This document shows, in pieces, positions 11,501 through 21,682 of a stretch of DNA of 64,000 nt. The stretch lies in the NCBI RefSeq assembly GCF_034702125.1, contig NC_085880.1:18481028-18545027 (forward strand). The letters are read 5' to 3'. The translations under genes and the position numbers were made by a program. A model generated the notes under the pieces. It saw only the letters and a program-made list of their open reading frames with translations, did not search any database and had not been told where the DNA came from. The DNA comes from Engraulis encrasicolus. Taxonomy: Eukaryota > Chordata > Actinopteri > Clupeiformes > Engraulidae. Within the stretch, counting starts at the first letter, position 1. Each line of letters opens with the position of its first letter.

Positions 11501-14500
11501 GGGCGCTTAATTTATTTTAGAATGTAAGCATTTCCCCCTGAAGTGACAAGCTACAATGTCCTTATGAAACTGGTAAAACAGGCAAAGGTAAAATGTGGTA
11601 AAACGGGTAATGAGCATGTTGTATGGTTTGATCTGCTACATTCTCTGCATCCATGAAACAATTCAGGACATCTTCATGAAACTGTTCACAACTTCTCCAA
11701 GACCAAGACCTGCTTCCATTCAATCATTCAATCAATCAAATCAATCAGTCAATCCCATTTCAACCAATCACTGCCTGCTCACCTGAGTACTAAGGGCTGT
11801 CAAACTTTTAGTTGGCAAAACCTTGTAAAGTTAGTTGACTCAACTTAGTAATAACAGTACTGTTCAAACTTATAACTTTAAAACTCAGTGCAGAAAGTTG
11901 CCTCAGTGCAGAAAGTTGAAACCAACTTTTATTTTTTACAGTGATATGCAAACTTCAATGAGCGATATCTGTACACAGGCACTATACTTACATGTAAGAA
12001 TGTATTAAATGTATGTACATTACATTATTAAAATGTAACACTTTTTTGGAATCCCATTTGTGCAGTATACTGCAATCTAACACAGGACTGCACTTCATAA
12101 AAGAAGGCATACCGCAAAGTACACACGTTAAATCAAATGCTTACAGAAAATGGCCATGGCAGCGAGCTATCTTGATGAACTGTGCAGCTCTAATAATAAT
12201 CATCATTAACTAATAATGTGTAATGTTAATAATTATGGTTTAGCAACACACTTACTTAGCGTTGCCATGGCAGCGAGCTATCTTGAGGAGCTCTTCCTCG
12301 TTGTCAAAGGTCATGGTGTGGGCACCGTGTTGCAGAGCGTACTGCAGATGGGACAGTTGTTTACAGGGGTTGGCGTAGATGATGCGCTCTGAAGACACAC
12401 CCACAGACTGCACCAGCTGGATCTCAGCCTATACACAGTAAAAAAAGGGATGCGAAACTACAGTTTGAACGAAACAACAGAGCCGACAAATTGGCAAGAA
12501 TTTCTTAGTAAATACATTGTTTCAAGTCTCCCATAGAGATGCATGGGAAATGGCACTCTAATTCCTTGTTCCGCCTCAGCCGTTGCTTCACTGATGAATC
12601 GAACGTACGGTGTCCCCCTTTATTTAGGTCAGTGGGCACAAGCCTACAAGCAGTGTTGCCAGATTGGGTGGTTTCCTGACAGTTTGGGATGTTTAGGATG
12701 ACCATCTTTGTGGGAAAAAACCTTATTGGGACGATTTTCTCTGTAGATGAGTGCGTGGCCAATAGAAATCAATATAATTTCGTTCGAATTGGGCTTGTTT
12801 CAATAACCTGGTTCTTACGCGATGGTTGTCACCAACCATCTGGAATATTGTCAATCGCTTAGCTCTGGAAAGGCGTGGGTGTGTTCAAAACAGCTCGAAC
12901 CTGATTGGAGAACTCACGTAGCTTTTTCTAAATCACTATTACTTCAATGACTGACTTGTATATACCCCACCCCGAGATTCTAATTGGACAGGCTGTGAAA
13001 TATCTGATTCCTTAGGGCTCGTCTAAGATTTCCAGACCCAAGTGCGAGCTCACGAAGTTTAACGAAGATGCACGAAGCACGAAGGGTCTGCGTGAGAGCC
13101 AGGCTATGGATTCAATGCCTCCGGGTGGTTTCTGAGGATTTTACGGGATGTGAAATCATCAGCCACATCTGGCCACCCAGACCACAAAAAATGCAGGGCC
13201 ATGAATTAGGCAGTGCAAGTGAATATTTATAAAGCACCATACATTGTAAGGATCATGCAGTTTCTGGGATATGCTTCCTGGAGGATAGGTGCGTGCATGT
13301 GTGACAGACCTGCAGAGTTTGTACCCCTCGGGGACGCGAACTCACCACGTCATCAACTACAACAGTTTGGAAATGGGAGGTACAGCACAATACAGCTGGA
13401 CTAAAGGACCAGTCCTCCAGCCCAGCACTAACGATACTGTATGAGGCTTTGGGAGGGAGGTTTACTAACGTTCCACGCTAACTCTGCGAGTTACACATGC
13501 ACACTTTGTGCACGAATATGTTGCCATGCATATTGTATCACTGTGTTAGTTTTGCGCGCGGTAGCAGACAGTGTTGCCAAGTCCGCTTATTATAAGCGAC
13601 ATTGGGCTTCTTTTTGTGAGCAGTCGCTTTAAATTTCGTTAAGTCGCGGGATGCGTTTTTTTGGGCTTGTTCTTTTCAGGGTTGGGCTTGTTGTTTTCTC
13701 CTGCTCTGCCGGTGATTTGAATGTGTTTCTCAATGGCAACTCGTTTTTTTCTCACTCATCCTTACAAGTGACCCTACTACAGCATTGTTAACTCCCACTT
13801 TCTGTGGTCACTTGAGGGGATTTTAGCTGCCACGCAGACCCCCGCAAAAAGCAAGGTCTTCCCTGACTAGCGCACGCGACTGACGACCCACCCCTTCGGT
13901 TGCTTATTTTGGGCTTGTTTTCACTACGCCCGTCAGTCGCTTCTTTTGGGCTTGTTTTCAGGACGTCAGTCGCTTATTTGTCGTAGAAAATCTGGCAACA
14001 CTGGTAGCAGACCTGACCTGACACAAGGTGCACAGACAGACACATGCACACAGTGGTTCAATAATGACACAACCACAAGAGACGATCTTCCCAACTGCCA
14101 TAGTGAGGCTGTGGTAGAGTCAAACAATGGTGATTTTTTTTAATAAGAAGTCCCTGTTGGCTATCTCGCTCCTACAGTATCATGCAGAGTGCTCAGGGGT
14201 GCATTTCTCGAAACCAAAGTTGCTTACTACATTACCATCTTTGTTGTTTTCAATGCATTTTCCCATTGTCAAATACCGAAGTTGCTAACAGGCTAACAAC
14301 TTCTCTTTTGAGAAATGCACCCCAGATAGGCTAGTTCTTTGGAGTTGATATGATTGTGCTGCAGTGGTTCCAGTGACCCAAAAATGAACAGGCAATTACA
14401 GTGATCCACTGGAAGCAGCACACAAAGCAGAGGCCCAATTTACTGGCATCTGCTGTCTTAGAGGAACACAGATAGCCTAGAGATGGTATATCTGTGGAGG

Positions 14501-15350
14501 GGTGTGAGTGGCATGACAGTGAGGATAAAAGTGTAGGGTAAATGCTGTATGTACTACGTACCTTGCTTGCACAGTCAAAGCCAGCGCCCAGAGCAGCCAA
14601 GGCCATGACCACTGCTCTGCTGGGGTTGCACTTGACTGCGTAGTAGGGCTGCACACGGGGCAGAGCTCTGGTCCACCGGAGGTGCTTCCTCACCACATCC
14701 CCCAGGTCCGCCACGTAGAACGCATCCTCCCCGCCCTGAAAGAAGTAACGTACTGGAATCAGATGAAGAAATTTCACTAAGCCCTGCTGCACATGGGCAT
14801 CATAATAAAGGCCAAATTAATAGATAGGCTAAGTAATTTGGTTTAACACAGCAATGTTTGAGAAGCCAACAGAATAAAACGTTTACAGTACGATATCCAG
14901 TATATCCATAAGTTTAAATATTTACAGTACGCTACACAGTATATCCACGCATTTCCGTAAACAAATGTTTACCGCACTGTAAATATTAATATACGGAAAC
15001 TTGTGGGTATACCAGGTACCATACTGTAGAGTTCATTCAAACAAACGAAATAACATAATAGCCTATACCCATACGTCTATGCTTGTAAATAATAATATGA
15101 AATACTGTGTATGCTTGAGCAAAAGTACTCTGCCCATGGCTGTAAATAAACAAATTATATAAAATACTGTCTATGCTTGTGCATAAATACTGTGCCCATG
15201 GCTGTCAAAATGACATAAAATACTGTGTCTATGCATGTGCGTACTTACAGACATTGATAGTTTACTTATGATCTGCTCCACAGCATCTCTGGCACTGAGC
15301 CCTTCCTCCAAGATGGTGAAGTTGGGGTCTGTGCAGGTGAAAGAGTTCAT
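4833..15350 (-). CDS. odc1-like: ODC-family PLP decarboxylase, copy A (10 coding exons, 460 aa)
   Basis: Coding exons, 5' to 3' on the minus strand: 15350-15249, 14735-14562, 12428-12256, 9879-9663, 8764-8681, 8423-8261, 7564-7449, 5673-5572, 5224-5112, 4971-4833. All junctions are GT-AG and all phases join, giving 460 codons (vertebrate ODC has 461). Family members are cytosolic PLP homodimers; ODC makes putrescine from ornithine. Visible in ODC numbering: PYYAVK (K69), SFHVGSG (H197), [12 protein letters not shown] (E274) and WGQTCDG (catalytic Cys360-Asp361, here 361-362). Odd points: R277, a PLP-phosphate contact in ODC, is Cys. The residue aligned with substrate-binding D332 is Glu (MCSFMEDF). 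The C-terminus carries a 54-bp in-frame tandem duplication, then TGA. Start: first ATG of the exon, at the same place in copy B. K69 plus the Cys-Asp pair argue for an enzyme over an antizyme inhibitor; the substrate is uncertain. Confidence 0.88.
5181..5432 (-). repeat. 108-bp tandem repeat covering the start of exon 10, copy A
   Basis: The exon 10 start and its acceptor recur at 5289-5332 (with CTAG acceptor) and, degraded, at 5398-5432, with spacings of 108 and 109 bp. The extra copies have no donor. Copy B has one matching extra copy at 46225-46268. Confidence 0.85.
5464..5554. repeat. Compound (CA)n microsatellite, intron 9 of copy A
   Basis: CA repeats interrupted by GCAC and AGAC units. 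It starts about 20 bp from the exon 9 donor. Copy B has GT runs in the same intron (45953-46031 and 46122-46168). Confidence 0.9.
6127..6542. mobile_element. piggyBac-like MITE with long inverted repeats (416 bp)
   Basis: The ends TTAAAGGGACAGTTTGG and its inverse begin and end with TTAA, and the homologous arms exceed 100 bp. A second, diverged copy is at 10334-10694. Confidence 0.75.
6950..7060 (-). repeat. SINE tail fragment, intron 8 of copy A
   Basis: It corresponds to 45210-45325 in the same intron of copy B, so it predates the duplication. The copy B version has the common fish SINE end TAAGTCCCTTTGCATAAAAG. Confidence 0.5.
7069..7429. mobile_element. hAT MITE, complete (361 bp)
   Basis: Ends CAGTGGTTCCCAACCT and AGGTTGGGTACCACTG are flanked by an exact 8-bp duplication ATCTAATG (7061-7068 and 7430-7437). 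It lies in intron 8 of copy A and is absent from copy B, so it inserted after the duplication. Confidence 0.9.
7900..8025 (-). repeat. tRNA-derived SINE fragment
   Basis: On the minus strand it has a Pol III B box GGTTCGAATCC, then a tail reading towards GCCCTTGAGCAAGGCACC. It is not a folded tRNA gene. Confidence 0.5.
8428..8486. repeat. (CAAGA)n pentamer microsatellite at the exon 7 acceptor, copy A
   Basis: Read on the minus strand it is about twelve TCTTG units ending directly at the exon 7 acceptor, so it forms the polypyrimidine tract. Copy B has about four units further upstream (44166-44194). Confidence 0.9.
8496..8546 (-). repeat. Partial duplicate of the exon 7 start, copy A
   Basis: A second TTGCAG acceptor followed by TGTGTGGCAGTAATTAACCC copies the first codons of exon 7, upstream of the real exon. 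Copy B has two such copies at 44135-44225. Confidence 0.75.
8915..9090. repeat. Palindrome with ~65-bp arms inside a SINE, intron 5 of copy A
   Basis: AGTGTGATGAAGTGG at 8915 pairs with the inverse at 9090, through AACTCCAAAAATATAACT and a 30-40 bp centre. It is absent from the same SINE in copy B, so it inserted later. Confidence 0.75.
9092..9245 (+). repeat. tRNA-derived SINE, intron 5 of copy A
   Basis: A CATTGGGCTAAACTGCC block, then the B-box-like GAGTTCGAGTC. The mirror copy sits in intron 5 of copy B (43101-43190), so it is older than the duplication. Confidence 0.6.
10232..10320 (+). repeat. tRNA-derived SINE head fragment
   Basis: A-box-like GGCCTAACGGTAGGGCACT followed by B-box-like GGATTCCGGCC; the body is cut short by the adjacent MITE at 10334. 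Confidence 0.5.
10334..10694. mobile_element. piggyBac-like MITE, second copy (361 bp)
   Basis: TTAAAGG and CCTTTAA ends with TTAA at both borders and long inverted arms related to 6127-6542, but more diverged. Confidence 0.65.
10735..11050 (-). mobile_element. tRNA-derived SINE, near full length
   Basis: On the minus strand: a head GGCCAGTCATGGATAAGCGG, a degraded B box (GGTTTGACTCC), a GCACTGCTCCC body, and a tail GTGACAATGACAGTTGGAG-like. Better preserved copy at 57683-57995; partial copy at 52801-52908. Confidence 0.75.
11126..11943. mobile_element. CACTGTAAAAA MITE, intron 4 of copy A
   Basis: Ends CACTGTAAAAACTT and TTATTTTTTACAGTG. A related copy in intron 2 of copy B is split by two later insertions (29275-40372). 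The different intron positions mean two independent insertions. Confidence 0.75.
12149..12190 (-). repeat. Partial duplicate of the exon 4 end, copy A
   Basis: CCATGGCAGCGAGCTATCTT repeats the last codons of exon 4 about 105 bp downstream in the intron. Copy B has the counterpart at 41795-41830. Confidence 0.7.
12640..13568. other. Intron 3 of copy A, repeat debris
   Basis: A CAGTGTTGCCAGATTGGG fragment near 12651 resembles the hAT end at 13569. The rest shows no supported gene or repeat. Confidence 0.4.
13569..14003. mobile_element. hAT MITE, complete (435 bp)
   Basis: Ends CAGTGTTGCCAAGT and ATCTGGCAACACTG are flanked by an exact 8-bp duplication GTAGCAGA (13561-13568 and 14004-14011). 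Internally it repeats GGGCTTGTTTTC and GTCGCTTATTTG motifs. It lies in intron 3 of copy A. Confidence 0.9.
14195..14323. repeat. Small palindromic MITE (GGGGTGCATTTC family)
   Basis: GGGGTGCATTTCTCGAAACC at the left is inverted as TTTTGAGAAATGCACCCC at the right. Confidence 0.7.
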
Positions 15351-16227
15351 GGCGAAATCTGGGGGGCAAAGGAACTGTATGAAAAAAGGAGCGACTCCAC
15401 TGTTCATATGACGAGAGTTTCAGAACCAGCCCTGGCAGTATAGACGTCAACAATGTACAGTAATAATAATTATTTCAGATTAGTAAGACCATGGGCATCT
15501 CGTAATGAATGGGAATACAACTGACTGATACGCAAACCACATGGTTAGAATTACAATGAAAAACCACATTATAATGGCCGTATACTGTATATGAAAGTGA
15601 TGCTGTAAAACATTGTTTTCTTATTGCTAATTTTGAGCTGCTCTAAATGAAAATGCTCTGCTTCACGGCCTCACTCTGGAGTAACCCATGTGAGTAGCTA
15701 TGTACACGGTAGGCTACCAAATTCTTGTAGGCCTACTAAACAAATGGAATTCTAGCAGTACAAGATGTGCCCAGACCAAAGCAATCCCTAACCCTAAACT
15801 ATCAGTAAGACATTATTTTTGAGAGAAAAAAATATTTGAAATTAGAATAGTTGGAACATAAGGGAACATAGAGGTGTGGGAGGAGAAAGCGCTTCTGTTG
15901 GCCCATCACGGACAACACTATCGTGACTCCATCCCAGAATTTTTGGCAAAATCTGAGATCTTGTGTCAATATGGTCCACGTTTATGTCCCAGAATTCTGA
16001 GATCATGCGGAATCCACTGCATATTGTTAAAAAAACTATTTCAAACCTTTTCATCCCAATCTGTCCAACCATCATTCGACTTTCCAGTGATGATTCTAAT
16101 TGTTAACATTTATTGATTTTACCCATCAACACATACTGTATTTCCAACTACCTAACATCAACAACCCCTAAAAATAAAAAATGTGTTTCATTCAGAACTG
16201 TTAAGAAAAGAAAGGTTTTCAACTTAC

Positions 16228-16298
16228 ATTTGTTGTCAACTGTGTTTGTCTTCCTTTTACGGCCTAGGAGTTCAAGTACTTGATTTGAACTACTGAAG
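16228..16298 (-). other. 5' untranslated exon 1 of ODC-like copy A
   Basis: A GTAAGT donor (minus strand, 16227 downward) follows ACAACAAAT, and the same exon end and donor occur at 20313/20314 in copy B. Exon 2 begins at 15358 after a CCCCCCAG acceptor, eight bases before the ATG. The upstream limit is a guess, about 30 nt below a TTATAA box at 16325-16330. Confidence 0.55.
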
Positions 16299-16400
16299 TC
16301 TTCAGATGCCTAATGTGTCTGGTCTTATAACCTAGTTTTGATGATGAAACCCCTGCAATAAAAGCTCCTTTCAAAGCAACTGTTCCTTAAATCACTGTAT
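16299..16400 (-). promoter_or_regulatory. Probable core promoter of ODC-like copy A
   Basis: This lies upstream of the conserved untranslated exon. It holds TTATAAG (16324-16330 on the minus strand) and, further up, TTTATTGCAGGGG. The block is alignable to 20107-20200 upstream of copy B, then similarity stops at about 16400. TSS position is inferred from TATA spacing only. Confidence 0.4.
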
Positions 16401-16402
16401 CC

Positions 16403-18262
16403 ATTCTGGAGGAGGAGCTGGGAAGTAATACGTCATGATGACATCACTGACAACAGCATTATACAGTTGTGCTCATATGTTTACATACCCCAGCAGAATA
16501 AACGCTTTCTTCGCGATTTCTCACAAAATATGAAGGATTACACAAAACCTTTTTTTCACTCATTGCTAGTGACTAGCTTAAGATATTTATTAGCAATATT
16601 CTGTGTTTACTCTTTCAAAAGCATGATCACAACCCAAGCTACCCAAATGACCCTGTTCAAAAGTTTACATACCCTAGTTGCTAATGCTGAATATGGCCCT
16701 GTTTAACATCAGGGACCGCTCTAAATTGTTTGTGGTAGTTGTGGATAAGGCTCTTAATGTTCTCAGATGACAGAACAGCACATTCTTCCTGGCAGAATGG
16801 TTGTTTCCTATAATATTTTTGGGTGTCTTGCTGGAACCTCACATTTGAGGTTTCCCCTGAATGGCTCAATGATGTTGGGATCAGGAGAGTGAGACGGTCG
16901 CTCAAAAACTTCATTTTATTCTTTCTGAAGCTAGTGACGGGTTGATTTGGCTTTCTGTGTTGAAATATTGTCATGTTGGCATGTCCAAACAATGGACCAT
17001 GTGCAGTTTCAAGGCTGATGTGTGTCAAGTTTCCTCCAGTATTTTTCACAGGGCAATGTATTCATCATTCTGCGAGTATGGATCAAAAGTATAATGCATT
17101 TGTAACTCAAATGTCCCCATGAAATCAGTGGTCCATGACCATGTTTCACAGAAGGGTATGGTGTAACTTTCATCATAGGCTCCATTGACTGTTCTCCAAA
17201 TGGTACTGTTAATAGTGGCCTAAAAAAGTTCCATATTGATCTCATTTTTCCAAATGACTTTGTCACAGGCATTTTGATGCTTCTCACTGTGCTATTTGGT
17301 GTATCATATGCAAAATAACATGATGCATTTTTGTGGTAATGGCTTTCTCCTGGCAACCCCCAACAGCCCATCTTTCCTCAAGTACCAACATTTTTTCACG
17401 TTGTCCTATATTTCACCTGAAGTTATTTTTTGGTTGTCCTATGCCTCCTGAACAATTTCCCTTGCAATGATCATTGCAATGCAATGATTCCCTTGCCCAT
17501 TGGCTTGATTCCAACCAAACTCCTCATATTGCATTTCTGAATTGAAATTCCAACGGTGCCAACATGACAATATTTCGACACAGAAAGCCAAATCAACCCG
17601 TCATTAGCTTCAGAAAGAATAAAATGAAGGTTTTTGAGCGACCATCTCACTCTCCTGATCTCAACATCATTGAGCCACTCAGGGGAAACCTCAAATGTGA
17701 GGTTCCAGCAAGACACCCAAATATATTATAGGAAACAACCATTCTGCCAGGAAGAATGTGCTGTTTTGTCATCTGAGAACATTAAGAGCCTTATCCACAA
17801 CTACCACAAACAATTTAGAGCGGTCCCTGATGTTAAACAGGGCCATATTCAGCATCAGAAACTATGTAAACTTTTGAACAGGGTCATTTGGGTAGTTTGG
17901 GTTGTGATCATGCTTTTGAAAGAGTAAACACAGAATATAGTCACTAGCCATGAGTGAAAAAAAAGGTTTTGTGTAATCCGTCATATTTTGTGAGAAATCG
18001 CAGAGAAAGCGTTTATTCTGCTGGGGTATGTAAACATATGAGCACCACTGTATTTCAATATCTCGCAAAAGCTCAATTGTAAAGTCATTTTCTCATTTTC
18101 AAACTGGATGGTGAATGAAGAATAGTCCCCCAAAAATTGCTTTGGCTAGGCTGACAGCTGGGGAACGTAAATGTTTTTTTCCACGGAGGAGGGACCAGGA
18201 GGCGGGGCGAGACCACAAGCCCAAGTGGAGGACGCAAGGTCACATATTGGAACGCACCCTAG
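16403..18262 (+). repeat. 290-bp MITE family, copy 2, split by a Tc1 element
   Basis: GTCATGATGACATCACTGAC...GCATTATA at the left and TTTCAATATCTCGCAAAAGC...ACATATTGGAACGCACCC at the right rejoin exactly once the Tc1 element 16464-18050 is removed. Confidence 0.8.
16464..18050 (-). mobile_element. Degenerate Tc1/mariner element with fold-back arms (1587 bp)
   Basis: It is flanked by TA (16462-16463 and 18051-18052). Left arm 16464-16985 and right arm 17575-18050 are inverted copies of each other. Minus-strand remnants include a VKHGHGPLISWGHLS block (Tc1 transposases have a KHGGGSVMVWGC-like block) at 17100-17160, and sequence like the LNIIEP region near 16840-16880. The frame is broken throughout. 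The 3' transposase part occurs twice in opposite orientation. Confidence 0.8.
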
Positions 18263-18381
18263 GTGTGTTAGTAGAGTACTTAAATGAACAGAGTGTTTGC
18301 CTGGTTCCTCTGAAAGAACATATTCTATTGTATGCCGGCAGAAGGGCCACCACGTTCCTGTTCTGCAGACAACCAGACTCA

Positions 18382-18694
18382 TTAAAGGTACACTGTGTAA
18401 GATTTGTAGTTGTTTATTTCCAGATCTCACGCTACCCATTCTCTAATGTTACCTTTTTCATGAATACTTGCACTTTTCATGTATGAAAAGGGGGATCTTC
18501 TCCATGGTCTGCCCTTTTAATTTCCAGAAATAGCCATTTTTACTACAAACTGACTATTGGGCCATACTAGAAAAAAATATTTTATACTTAGTACACTTTC
18601 ATGAAAAGATCAAATTTGGCAATAGGCAGCTCAATTTCAATGAGCAGCATAGATGCAGTACCTTTTTTGACAATTTCCTGCACAGTGTACCGTT
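18382..18694. mobile_element. piggyBac-like MITE flanked by ~95-bp direct repeats
   Basis: Ends TTAAAGGTACACTGTGTAAG and its inverse, CAGTGTACCGTTAA, have TTAA at both borders. Flanks 18288-18381 and 18697-18790 are diverged direct copies of one another (GAGTGTTTGCCTG...AGACTCATTAA). Confidence 0.7.
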
Positions 18695-18965
18695 AAGTGA
18701 GTGTTTGCCTGTTTCCTCTGACAGAACATATTGCATGCCGCCAGAAGGGCCACCATGTTCCTGTTCCGTAGACAGCAAGACTCATTAACAGAATTGAGGA
18801 TGTCATGGCACTGACACTCCACTGCAGCCACTGCAGATGGTCAACATGACCCCCTTGACTGCCATGGACTGGGTCGTACTCTGCTGTACTGTGTCTTGTA
18901 CATGAAGAAAGCAAAACATTTGTCAAAGGGTCTTTAGGGGCAGGCAGGCAGCCAGGCAGGCAGAC

Positions 18966-19015
18966 ACACACACAGAGAGACACAAACAGACACACAGACA
19001 CACAGACACAGACAC

Positions 19016-19094
<79 letters not shown>

Positions 19095-19130
19095 CAACTG
19101 CCCCCCCCACACACACACACACACACACCC
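18966..19130. repeat. (CA)n microsatellite with interrupted flanks
   Basis: A pure CA run covers about 19018-19092, with AGACACACAGACAC units to the left and a C9 run to the right. It lies between the two ODC-like promoters. Confidence 0.95.
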
Positions 19131-19759
19131 CCACACCCATCAAAAACATTCAATATCACCACACACAGTCAGCCTACCCCACCCAAGCCACACACATTCA
19201 CACATGACTACATACCTGTTTGTTCTTTAGGAACTCCTTCATTTGACTTCTGAACCAGACTTCTGTGATTGGCCTTGATTTCAAGGGGCAAACTATTCCA
19301 CAAGTGAATTCATTTAATTAGGAATGAGGACTGACCAAAGGATGTTTTATGATGGGGTATCCTGCAATTCCCTGCTATAGCCCCGGTGGACCTCCCACCA
19401 GCCCGCAAAGGTTGAATTACATCACAGAGCACTTCAGGAAATTACTCCACTAACACACACCTGTCAGGGACAAGACAAGCTCCTCTCCCAGAGTGGAGAC
19501 AGTCATTTAACCCATTTTAGCCTGATGACTCGTAGATGTTGTTTGACCTTTGGTGCTTGTAGCGACATATACGATTTCATTCAGGTTCTTGAGATTTTAG
19601 CTTTTTGAATAAAATGTGGGTATGTTACAGCTGAATGAACATATTCTAATGCAAGATGAGGGTCTTATGGGTTTAAATGCAACTTGTTTAATGTTTTTAT
19701 GTGCATCAGAGACTGAGGTATTTAGGTTTTTATAGGCTGAGGGCAACTTTCCCAACCAG
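19131..19759. other. Spacer DNA, no gene seen
   Basis: No frame or repeat recognised. About 19500-19760 resembles 48100-48200 (GAGGCTGAGATATTTAGGTTTT-type text). Confidence 0.4.
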
Positions 19760-20054
19760 GAGTGCGTCTTAATATGCGACCTTGCCTCCTCCACTTGCCT
19801 CCTCCACTTGCTTCTCGTCATGATGACATCACTGACAACAGCATTATATTTCAATATCTTGCAAAAGCTCAATTGTAGAGTCTTTTTCTCTTTTGCAATT
19901 GGGATGGTGAATGAAAAACACTCCCTCAAAAGTTGTTGTGGCTAGGCTGACAGCTGGGAAACTTTATCGTTTTCTCCACGGAGGAGGGGCCAGGAGGCAG
20001 GACGAGGAGACAAGCGCAAGTGGAGGAGGCAAGGTCGCATATTAAGATGCACTC
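19760..20054 (+). mobile_element. 290-bp MITE family, copy 3
   Basis: Near-palindromic ends GAGTGCGTCTTAATATGCG and CGCATATTAAGATGCACTC; the interior matches the copy at 31791-32085. It sits about 50 bp upstream of the copy B promoter block. Confidence 0.85.
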
Positions 20055-20106
20055 AAGGGCTTAGGCATTCAGCAGACATTTTTTGCATGTGCTTTAGGCA
20101 TCAATG

Positions 20107-20200
20107 GGTTAAGGAACTTTTGTCATGAGAGGGGGATTTATTGCAGGGGTTTCATCCGTTGGTCCAGTTTGACCAGTTCAAAACTAGGTTACGAGACCAG
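20107..20200 (+). promoter_or_regulatory. Probable core promoter of ODC-like copy B
   Basis: Mirror counterpart of the copy A promoter: TTTATTGCAGGGG is kept (about 20131-20146), but the TATA-like TTATAAG is TTACGAG here (20189-20195). Copy B may therefore start less precisely or be weaker; this is inference. Confidence 0.35.
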
Positions 20201-20214
20201 ACACATACAGTAGG

Positions 20215-20313
20215 CATCAGAAGACATCAGCAGTCCAGACCCACAGGACGCAAATACAGCACTAGAACTTCTCATAGGCCGCAAAAGGAAGATGCACACA
20301 GTCGACTACAAAT
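20215..20313 (+). other. 5' untranslated exon 1 of ODC-like copy B
   Basis: It ends with ACTACAAAT followed by a GTAAGT donor at 20314, matching copy A. It splices in principle to exon 2 at 28642 (acceptor CCCCCCAG), skipping the 2.4 kb tandem array. The 5' limit is uncertain. Confidence 0.5.
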
Positions 20314-20360
20314 GTAAGTTGAAAACCTTTCTTTTCTTCACAATTCTGAACGAAACAAGG

Positions 20361-20657
20361 TAACACTTTACAATAAAGGATGCATTATAAAGACTTAACA
20401 AATATTGAACTAATGATGAACAAAACATTAACTATGTTTTACTAATGCTTTATAAAATATCTGCAAATAATACATTCAAGATTTTACAAGCCTTTTAACA
20501 GAATATTTTACTAGTTTGATAAATATAAAATATTAACATAACATTTTTCACTAATTTACAAACATTTTGTAATATTTTGTTCATCATTAGATTGAACAAA
20601 GACTTTTACAAAGTCTTTATAATGCTTTTTATGCATCCCTTATTATAAAGTGTTACC
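20361..20657. mobile_element. MITE with GGTAACACTTTA ends (297 bp)
   Basis: GGTAACACTTTACAATAA at the left and TTATTATAAAGTGTTACC at the right form terminal inverted repeats. Interior is AT-rich. It lies at the start of intron 1 of copy B. Confidence 0.8.
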
Positions 20658-21097
20658 TGAAACACATTTTTATTTGTAGGGATTGTTGGTGTTACTTTTG
20701 GTAGTTGGAAACTAACTTGGAAATATGCGTCTATTAGATATTTATCCAGCAATAACATTTGACAGAAAAGTAAAGTAAAGTAAAGTAAAGTAATCAATAG
20801 GAAATGTTAATAATTACATGTAGAATCATCAAAGTCGAAAGATGGTGGGACGGATTGGGAAAGAAAGGTTTGAACATGTTTATATAAGTATACAGTGGAT
20901 TCAACATGATCTCAGAATTCCTGGACATAAACACGGACCATTGTGAAACAAAACCTCTAGCAGTTTTACAGGTTTTGCCAAAAATTCTGCGATGGAGTCA
21001 CGGAAGTGCTACAGTATGTATGATGGGCCAACACAAGTGCTTTCTCCTCCCACACCTCTACAGCTATTAGTAGTTCATTCTGCCCACGGTGTTCTAA
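20658..21097. other. Intron 1 of copy B, duplicated intron sequence
   Basis: It mirrors intron 1 of copy A at about 15780-16100 (shared ATCTCAGAATTC and GCTTTCTCCTCCCACACCTCT). An (AAAGT)n run is at 20767-20791. No gene. Confidence 0.6.
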
Positions 21098-21340
21098 CTC
21101 TCAAAAAAAAAAAACCCTGACAGGTTAGGGATTGTTTTGGTCTGGGCACATCTTGTCCTGCTAGAATGTTTTTGTTTACTACAAGAATTTGGTTGGCTAT
21201 CAGCAAAGTGGAAAAGGTATTTCTGAAAAAAAAAAGTTTTTTTTTTGTTTGGGCACATTCTTTTGTTTAGTAACAGATAATTGACCAAATGGAAAAGAGG
21301 CTATTTCACCAACAGTTTGTCAGTTTGTCTAACGATAGAC

Positions 21341-21682
21341 TTAAAGGTGCACCGTGTAAGATGGTGGCACAGGGAGGCCAGAGTAGGTAATTTTCTCAGT
21401 CATATTGAATACTTACAATTTGAAGGTGGTATTTGTTAAAATGGTAACATCTGTGATTGGGCAGCATGGATTCTGGAAATGAACTACTAAACATATTACG
21501 TTTCGGACTTAACGTAGTCCGAAACGTTGTGCGAATAAATATTTTGGGAGCATTCTACAGAGTTGCGGACCTTTACTTTCTTTTCAGTTATCCTACGTTT
21601 GGTCCAGCACCTGTGCCTACTGATGTGCGCGCATTTTTTGACTTTTTGCATCTACTAAACATATTACACAGTGCACCTTTAA
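21341..21682. mobile_element. TTAA MITE with Penelope-like insert, tandem unit 1
   Basis: The MITE ends are TTAAAGGTGCACCGTGTAAG and CACAGTGCACCTTTAA. The insert 21500-21651 is flanked by 16-bp direct repeats CTACTAAACATATTAC (21484-21499, 21652-21667). This insert is 43 bp shorter than in units 2 and 3. Confidence 0.8.

Noticed and set aside
16228..20313. A single shared bidirectional promoter for the ODC pair
   Set aside because: Each copy has its own promoter-like block next to its first exon and nearly 4 kb separates them, so one shared core promoter is unlikely.
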